Assembly (NCBI RefSeq): GCF_015482765.1
Contig: NZ_JADMLB010000007.1
Coordinates: 1-37,328 of the forward strand
DNA from: Halodesulfovibrio sp.
Lineage (GTDB): Bacteria; Desulfobacterota; Desulfovibrionia; Desulfovibrionales; Desulfovibrionaceae
Direction of reading: 5' to 3'
Length of the DNA: 37,328 nucleotides
Position numbers and translations under genes: made by a program. The notes beneath the pieces were generated by a model. The model did not search any database, was not told the DNA's origin, and saw only the letters and a program-made list of their open reading frames with translations. Of the stretch, positions 32,346 to 37,328 are shown in pieces. Each line of letters starts with the position of its first letter. Within the stretch, counting starts at the first letter, position 1.

Positions 32346-33136
32346 CAGAATTTATCTCAATCTCCTGGACACAGTTAGCTATTGCCCTCGGGCTTGTCAG
32401 CATATCGGCCGTTGCCTCGCTCTACTACCATCTTAAACTAGAGCGTGATCTTTTTATCGGCGTAATCAGAACCTTTGCCCAACTACTTGCCATGGGCTAC
32501 CTGCTGAATATTTTATTCGGTCTAAATAATGCAGTATTGGTAATCGCTGTCTATATGGTCATGACGTTTGTTTCCGTGCACATTGTATATGGACGAGTCA
32601 ACGAAAGACAGGTTGCCTACTTCGCTCCCACAACACTTGCAGTCATGCTCAGCTACTCGCTCATTACTATCATTGTAACCAAGGTCATTATCGGAGCTGA
32701 ACCATGGTGGAGTCCGCAGTACTTTATCCCGATTGGAGGCATGGTTGCCGGAAACTCTATGAATGCTCTTTCTCTGACACTTGAACGCTTTTTTTCAGAA
32801 CTCCGGACAAAGCGTAATGTTGTAGAAATGTACCTGTCTCACGGTGCCAACTATAAAGAAGCGACAGAGGGAATATTCAGAACATCCCTCAGAGCCGGTA
32901 TGATTCCAGCCATAAACTCTATGATGAGTGTCGGCCTTGTTTCCATTCCCGGTATGATGACAGGACAAATTCTTGCCGGTGCAGACCCCCAAGAAGCAGT
33001 ACGTTACCAGATTGTCGTCATGCTTATGGTTGTCGGCTCAACGGCACTAGCATCCATCATTGTGCTTTTGCTCGTAAGAAAGCGTTGCTTTACACCAGCT
33101 ATGACCTTGGTTCTTACCAAAGACCATACTTCATAA
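32342..33136 (+). CDS. fetB: ABC exporter permease, FetB-like (UPF0014)
   Basis: 264-aa membrane protein with about seven hydrophobic segments and the family-typical stretch IPIGGMVAGNSMNALSLTLERFFSEL followed by SHGANYKEATEGIFRTSLRAGMIPAINSMMSVGLVSIPGMMTGQILAGADP (family UPF0014/FetB). The ATG at 32342 overlaps the fetA stop (ATGA), so I use it rather than the upstream open frame. A strong terminator at 33261-33297 follows after a ~125-nt tail. Role: probable iron (or other metal) export across the cytoplasmic membrane together with FetA. Confidence 0.88.
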   Translation: MTEFISISWTQLAIALGLVSISAVASLYYHLKLERDLFIGVIRTFAQLLAMGYLLNILFGLNNAVLVIAVYMVMTFVSVHIVYGRVNERQVAYFAPTTLAVMLSYSLITIIVTKVIIGAEPWWSPQYFIPIGGMVAGNSMNALSLTLERFFSELRTKRNVVEMYLSHGANYKEATEGIFRTSLRAGMIPAINSMMSVGLVSIPGMMTGQILAGADPQEAVRYQIVVMLMVVGSTALASIIVLLLVRKRCFTPAMTLVLTKDHTS

Positions 33137-33260
33137 CTTCAACAGAATATTGGTGTAAGAACACTTAGGTTGCCAACCGATAACGCACGCCTCAACGCAT
33201 TACGTTGAAGACGGCTCCTTTCTCATAAACAAACCGATAATGCCAGACATATGATCAAAA

Positions 33261-33297
33261 AAAAGCCCGACACGATTATCGTGTCGGGCTTTTCCAT
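33261..33297. terminator. Bidirectional terminator between fetB and the chemoreceptor gene
   Basis: A 14-bp perfect stem AAAAGCCCGACACG/CGTGTCGGGCTTTT (33261-33274 and 33280-33293) with an ATTAT loop and T runs on both strands closes the two convergent genes. Confidence 0.93.
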
Positions 33298-33313
33298 TTT
33301 TTAGAAGTAACGG

Positions 33314-35470
33314 CTAGATTCGTTTCAATCCGTCGATAACTTGTGACAGTTCTCCGGAAAGACGAGCAAGTTCACTCATAGCCAGCGCTGACTGGCTCAT
33401 AGACTCAGCAGTCTCTCCTGCGATTCTGTTTACCTCTTCTGTATTATGGCTGATCTGCTCAGACGCAGCAGACTGCTCTTCAGCAGCAGTAGCAATAGTA
33501 CGAACCTGATCAGAGGTATCTTCAACAATTCTAACAATTGCTCCAAGCGCTTCGCCAGCCTGCTCAGCCAGCTGCGTGCTTGAACCGACAGTTTTTACTG
33601 TTTCCTGCATACCCACAATATTATCTCGGGTACCCTGCTGGATCGCTGAAACAGCACGCTCAACTTCAGAAGTCGCCTGCATGGTTTTTTCAGCAAGCTT
33701 ACGTACCTCATCAGCAACGACAGCAAAACCACGACCGGCTTCGCCGGCACGGGCAGCTTCAATCGCAGCATTAAGTGCAAGCAAGTTTGTCTGATCCGCA
33801 ATATCAGAAATAACGCTCATGATATTACCGATACCTTCAGCCTGAACACCAAGATCACCAAGACCGGACTCAAGTCGAAGGGCTTCTTCATTCACACGCT
33901 GAATGGAACGAACAACATCTTCAACAATATTGCCACCGGATTCAGCGTTAGAACGGGCTTCATCTGCACTCTCTGCTGCTTTGCCTGCATTCTGCGCAAC
34001 TTCAAGAACAGTAACGTTCATCTGTTCCATTGCGGTAGCAGCCTCAGCTGTGCGCTCTCGCTGTACGTCTGCACCTCTGCTTGCTTCATCAACCTGTGCT
34101 GCAAGTTCATCAGAAGCAGAGGAAATCTGCATAACAATGCCTTCCAACTGCGATGCGGCCTGAAGCATACCTTCGCGCTTTGCAACCTCGGCCTGCGCAC
34201 GGGCTTCTTCCGCCTGTTCAAGAGCCACTTCAGCTTCACGACTTTTCTGCTCGGCTTCACGAGTCTTGTCATCCGCCATACGCATATTGTGCACGAGCTT
34301 ATCCACCATATCTTTCATTGCAAGATAGAGAGTTAAAAACTCGCTTGAGAAGTGGTGTTCGTCCGGCATTGCTTCATAGTTACCAGAAGCTACTTCTTCA
34401 GTTGCTTTAATAAGCACTGCAAAAGGCTTAGTAAGGTATGTAACAATGCCGAAAATTACGATTGAAACAAGCAACACGGCTACAACAGAAAAAATCATGC
34501 TGAATGTCAAAAACTCGTTGGCTTCCTTAAAGATAGTCTCTGTAGGGATAATTACGAGAATACTCCAAGGAGTGTCTGTTCCTGAGATTGTAATCGGCTC
34601 AAAAACATACATGTTCTCTTTGCCATCCAGCGGAGAAACAGAAGTGAACTGGAGAAACTCTCCGCTCTTTACCGCTTCGCTGACTTTTGCTCTATCTTCG
34701 GGTGAAAAAGCCTCAGTAATATTTTTGCCCACAAGGTCTGCATTTGGGTGTGCTACCAAATACCCGCTTGTAGACATAATTGCTGCACGCCCTGTCCCCA
34801 TCGGTTTAATTTTCTCAATCATGTCCTTAAATGAAGACAGGGTAAAATCGATACCAATAATACCTAAAAATTTTCCAGCTTCAAATAAAGGAGCACAAAT
34901 CGTCGCCATATATTTTTTGGCAACCGGTGCAAAATATGGCTCAGTCAGTACAACAGAACGCTTGTCTCTAGGTTCCATGTACCAACTTCTGTTTGTCTCT
35001 GGACTATGCTGTGTTAAGTCCTCTGCTTTAAATGTTCCATTTGTTTTCCAGAAATAAGGACCATAACGCCCGTCCTTACCCCACCATTCACGTGTGTTCG
35101 CATATTCAGCATCGCGGCCGTCAAGCCCGTTAGGCTCAAATACTGCCTGAATGCCGTAAAAGGAATGACCGTTGCGAATAGCCTCTTTCATCATACCGTC
35201 AATAACGTCACGATCCATTGTCTCTGGATGTGCACGCATTGCACGAACAACCTCTACTAATGTCAGGGATACATTTAAGGCTTCTTCGATTTCCAGTTTT
35301 ACCTCGTTACCGTATTTTCCCCCAACGAGTTTTGCCTGTGCTCTGGCCTGCACCTCGGCCATTTCGCGTGCTTCAACCGAAAGTTCGTAAGAATACACAC
35401 CGAAAACAATACACATAGCAATACACAGACACAGAATAATCTTGTTTCTAAATTTCATGCGATCGAACAT
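33314..35470 (-). CDS. Methyl-accepting chemotaxis protein with dCache sensor
   Basis: 718-aa chemoreceptor. TM1 is near residues 10-27. A large double-Cache domain (~35-325) follows, with [35 protein letters not shown] and [18 protein letters not shown]; the YFxW..D pattern suggests amino-acid, amine or carboxylate binding. TM2 is at ~325-350, then HAMP and a long coiled coil rich in Glu/Ala. The signalling tip is canonical ([38 protein letters not shown]). The frame is open to 35533, but the ATG at 35470 follows GAAGGG and gives a normal N-terminus. The C-terminus lacks a CheR-tether pentapeptide. Monocistronic; a flagellar-type promoter-like element lies ~300 nt upstream. Confidence 0.94.
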   Translation of the reverse strand: MFDRMKFRNKIILCLCIAMCIVFGVYSYELSVEAREMAEVQARAQAKLVGGKYGNEVKLEIEEALNVSLTLVEVVRAMRAHPETMDRDVIDGMMKEAIRNGHSFYGIQAVFEPNGLDGRDAEYANTREWWGKDGRYGPYFWKTNGTFKAEDLTQHSPETNRSWYMEPRDKRSVVLTEPYFAPVAKKYMATICAPLFEAGKFLGIIGIDFTLSSFKDMIEKIKPMGTGRAAIMSTSGYLVAHPNADLVGKNITEAFSPEDRAKVSEAVKSGEFLQFTSVSPLDGKENMYVFEPITISGTDTPWSILVIIPTETIFKEANEFLTFSMIFSVVAVLLVSIVIFGIVTYLTKPFAVLIKATEEVASGNYEAMPDEHHFSSEFLTLYLAMKDMVDKLVHNMRMADDKTREAEQKSREAEVALEQAEEARAQAEVAKREGMLQAASQLEGIVMQISSASDELAAQVDEASRGADVQRERTAEAATAMEQMNVTVLEVAQNAGKAAESADEARSNAESGGNIVEDVVRSIQRVNEEALRLESGLGDLGVQAEGIGNIMSVISDIADQTNLLALNAAIEAARAGEAGRGFAVVADEVRKLAEKTMQATSEVERAVSAIQQGTRDNIVGMQETVKTVGSSTQLAEQAGEALGAIVRIVEDTSDQVRTIATAAEEQSAASEQISHNTEEVNRIAGETAESMSQSALAMSELARLSGELSQVIDGLKRI

Positions 35471-35745
35471 ATTATACCCTTCTAACAAACACGAACATAC
35501 TGCCCCCAGTACCTGTTCTTTTGCGTAATACATGATTCCAAAAGGGAGTGACTAATCCAAACTCCTGCCAGTGTGTCGGTCGCAATTACTAAGCTTGATG
35601 TTATAAAAAACATCAACTGCCCTCTTATGCCGTAAATTTTGCCAACAAAAAAAGAATAATGCGCCCTTTTTACAACCAGTTCCTCCGTGGGCGTTCAATA
35701 CTAAAAAGCTACCCGCGCACTACATACAATGCAGTACGGACCACA

Positions 35746-35781
35746 CAAAAAAACGTATGCCAGCAAAAGTTGCTGACATAC
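35746..35781 (-). terminator. Terminator after the FAD-monooxygenase-like gene
   Basis: On the minus strand GTATGTCAGCAA/TTGCTGGCATAC (one T-G pair) with a 3-nt loop (35770-35781 and 35755-35766) is followed by TTTTTTT. It lies ~100 nt beyond the stop at 35883. Confidence 0.85.
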
Positions 35782-35783
35782 TC

Positions 35784-35810
35784 TTATCGGCTATTAAATA
35801 AATAACATTA
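35784..35810 (-). promoter_or_regulatory. Candidate sigma-28 (FliA) promoter for the chemoreceptor gene
   Basis: The minus strand reads TAAT-N15-GCCGATAA, matching the sigma-28 consensus TAAA-N15-GCCGATAA at 11 of 12 positions. Transcription would start near 35776 and reach the chemoreceptor gene after ~300 nt. It overlaps the upstream gene's terminator, which makes it less certain. The rest of 35534-35882 shows only a small hairpin (TTGATGTT/AACATCAA at 35595-35616). Confidence 0.5.
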
Positions 35811-35882
35811 CAAGAAAAAAAAGAGAAACACGTTGCAAGTATACAACATTAACAAAAAAGGAATCTGATGTGTCGGCACAAC

Positions 35883-37082
35883 TTACTTCATAATCTTAAC
35901 AATATCTTTCAATAATCCCTTTAGTGAGTACATCCGAACAAGATAGTTACGCACTAATGCAGTAGATAAAGAATCTTGAAACATCATTCTTGCAAGAAAT
36001 CTCGAGTTCTTTTGTGCCATTTCGACTCTATTTTGTTGACGCAATACATACTTTTCCAGTGCTAACGCTAAATATTCAACATTGGTACGCGACAACTCAT
36101 CTGCCAAGACCGCCGCCGAATCCATTGCCATGGATGCGCCAACACCCGCAGTGGGCAAAAACGCAGTAGCAGAGTCACCCAGCAAAACAACACGCTTAGA
36201 TACCCATTGTGAAGAACGACAATCTTCCATATCCCAAAAATACGCCCCATCAAGGCCTTCAAGAGACTGCAGCGCTGAGCGCAGGAGGCCGGCCGGAATC
36301 CTTTTTCTAAGAAGTTCTGCAAATTCTGCTGCAGTATATTTAGATAATTCCTTCTTGCTTCCCCCTAAAAATACTGCAAGCTTGTCATGTACAGGGTACA
36401 CTCCTACAAACCATCCACCTGCCCATAATTCTCTATATGTTGCTCCATCAAACCCACTTAAAGGACGCCACACACCCCAGCCCCCCCAACCGGTTTTCTT
36501 ATACGTATACATATCCTGTGGAAATACCATGGCACGAACATCAGAGTGAATCCCATCCGCCCCGACGACCAGATCAAATTCCTGAGCTGATCCATCTGAA
36601 AATGTTACAACAACACCGTAGGGGTTATTTTGGATGTGCTGCACTGTAGTGTTATAATAAATATTCTCTTCAGGCACACCACTCCGCAACAATGCTAGCA
36701 GTAACCCGCGATCAATCCCGCGAATATCTCCATAATTTTCAGAAAACTCTTCCAGAGAAAATTCCCGCAGAACATTACCGGAGCTTTCATGCATCACATA
36801 CCGTTCCATCTTTCTGCTGATCTGACAGTAACGCTGATACATATCCAAGCCATGCAGCACTCTTCCACCTAATGGGTATAATCCCAATGCATACCCGCTA
36901 ACCCCGTTCTTACCGCCACGCTCAACAAGAACCGGCGGTTCTCCGCGTCTGGACAAAAGCGCAGCTAAGGTACTCCCTGCGATACCGCCTCCGACAATAA
37001 GAATACGCAATCGGGCATGAGTAAGGATATTGCTGGTGCAGCCGCCAACAGTTAGCTGACAAGATGTATGTTGTGCAGTCAT
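35883..37082 (-). CDS. FAD-dependent monooxygenase-like oxidoreductase (PHBH fold)
   Basis: 399-aa flavoprotein of the p-hydroxybenzoate-hydroxylase group. The Rossmann nucleotide motif is LIVGGGIAGSTLAALLSRRG (GGGIAG at 31-36). The middle motif is LVVGADGIHSDVR, and the FAD-ribityl motif is LLGDSATAFLPTAGVGASMAMDSA. The length matches group A flavin monooxygenases, which need O2 and NAD(P)H; that is unusual for a strict anaerobe, so a reductase or dehydrogenase role within the same fold (as in geranylgeranyl reductases) or an oxygen-defence role is possible. An N-terminal extension of ~25 residues precedes the fold. The start follows AGGAGGCGAGTC, which is strong. Monocistronic with its own terminator. 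Confidence 0.85.
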   Translation of the reverse strand: MTAQHTSCQLTVGGCTSNILTHARLRILIVGGGIAGSTLAALLSRRGEPPVLVERGGKNGVSGYALGLYPLGGRVLHGLDMYQRYCQISRKMERYVMHESSGNVLREFSLEEFSENYGDIRGIDRGLLLALLRSGVPEENIYYNTTVQHIQNNPYGVVVTFSDGSAQEFDLVVGADGIHSDVRAMVFPQDMYTYKKTGWGGWGVWRPLSGFDGATYRELWAGGWFVGVYPVHDKLAVFLGGSKKELSKYTAAEFAELLRKRIPAGLLRSALQSLEGLDGAYFWDMEDCRSSQWVSKRVVLLGDSATAFLPTAGVGASMAMDSAAVLADELSRTNVEYLALALEKYVLRQQNRVEMAQKNSRFLARMMFQDSLSTALVRNYLVRMYSLKGLLKDIVKIMK

Positions 37083-37212
37083 GACTCGCCTCCTGAATAA
37101 AACGGATTACTCTATGATACGAAACTCCTGCCTGAACAGCCTGTATTTTGTGAGTACATCACAATACCAACTCATGCATTTCAACACATCAAAAATCGAT
37201 CTATTAAGACCA

Positions 37213-37238
37213 TAAAAAAGCCTTCCCAAAAGGAAGGC
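37213..37238 (-). terminator. Terminator after the gene at the right edge
   Basis: On the minus strand GCCTTCC/GGAAGGC (37232-37238 and 37220-37226) with a 5-nt loop is followed by TTTTTT. It supports the presence of a minus-strand gene ending just to the right. Confidence 0.82.
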
Positions 37239-37277
37239 CTTCTATTTCAAGCTATAAACAGCACACTCTTCGGACAG

Positions 37278-37328
37278 CTACCTATTACGGCGTGCGTCGT
37301 CCAAAGCTTCCATCCACGCATTTTTTCC
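37278..37328 (-). CDS. C-terminal end of a gene cut by the window edge
   Basis: The minus strand reads 16 codons and a TAG stop at 37278-37280 (ending in AWMEALDDARRNR), followed about 40 nt later by a terminator. The stop placed just before a terminator, and the helix-like composition, suggest a true gene end. Too short to assign a function. Confidence 0.45.
   Translation of the reverse strand, partial: GKNAWMEALDDARRNR

Overview
The window looks like chromosomal DNA of a marine sulfate-reducing bacterium of the Desulfovibrionales, probably near Halodesulfovibrio. The reasons are moderate G+C, many two-component systems, a sigma-54 regulatory style, a dCache chemoreceptor, Tat-exported and anaerobe-type membrane proteins, and a TauE/SafE permease cluster. 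This assignment is inferred from gene content; no 16S gene or other marker is present. I see no prophage, transposon, CRISPR array or integrase.

Layout. Bases 1-1700 (+) hold a kinase-fold phosphotransferase and an exported MsrA. 1.77-5.9 kb (-) holds a NYN-LOTUS RNA-binding/nuclease protein and uvrA. A tRNA-Leu(CAA) lies at 6.16 kb (+). 6.4-9.3 kb (-) is a tight three-gene operon dgcN-dgcA-dat, which reads as D-glutamate/D-amino-acid catabolism. 9.9-22.7 kb (-) is a large signalling and transport locus. It contains, in transcription order, a dCache histidine kinase, a small duplicated-motif protein, a stand-alone receiver, a second histidine kinase, an NtrC-type sigma-54 activator, a third histidine kinase, a second stand-alone receiver, a TauE/SafE permease, a two-TM protein and a PEP-synthase-like phosphotransfer protein.

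The strongest regulatory observation is in that locus. Two textbook sigma-54 promoters (16688-16702 and 22694-22708, both -) each have copies of one 18-bp element, ACGTCAGNTYYTTTTACR, about 90-190 bp upstream. The NtrC-type activator encoded between them (16965-18356) is the obvious candidate to bind it. The locus therefore looks like a self-contained sigma-54 circuit that ends in a permease plus a PEP/ATP phosphotransfer enzyme.

23-30 kb holds a 71-codon small gene (+) with a strong ribosome site and terminator, and a MarR-GNAT fusion with a palindromic operator at its start. It also holds a five-gene cluster on the minus strand: GntR-type regulator, 82-aa protein, 11-TM membrane protein, Tat-exported COG1237-type metallo-beta-lactamase-fold protein, and a CobW/G3E GTPase with a large unfamiliar N-terminal region. 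I do not recognise this cluster as a described system.

30-37.3 kb holds a PAS-GAF protein without an output domain (-), a FetAB-like ABC exporter (+), a dCache methyl-accepting chemotaxis protein (-), a FAD-dependent monooxygenase-like protein (-), and the last codons of a further minus-strand gene at the right edge. Rho-independent terminators are abundant and delimit most units clearly.
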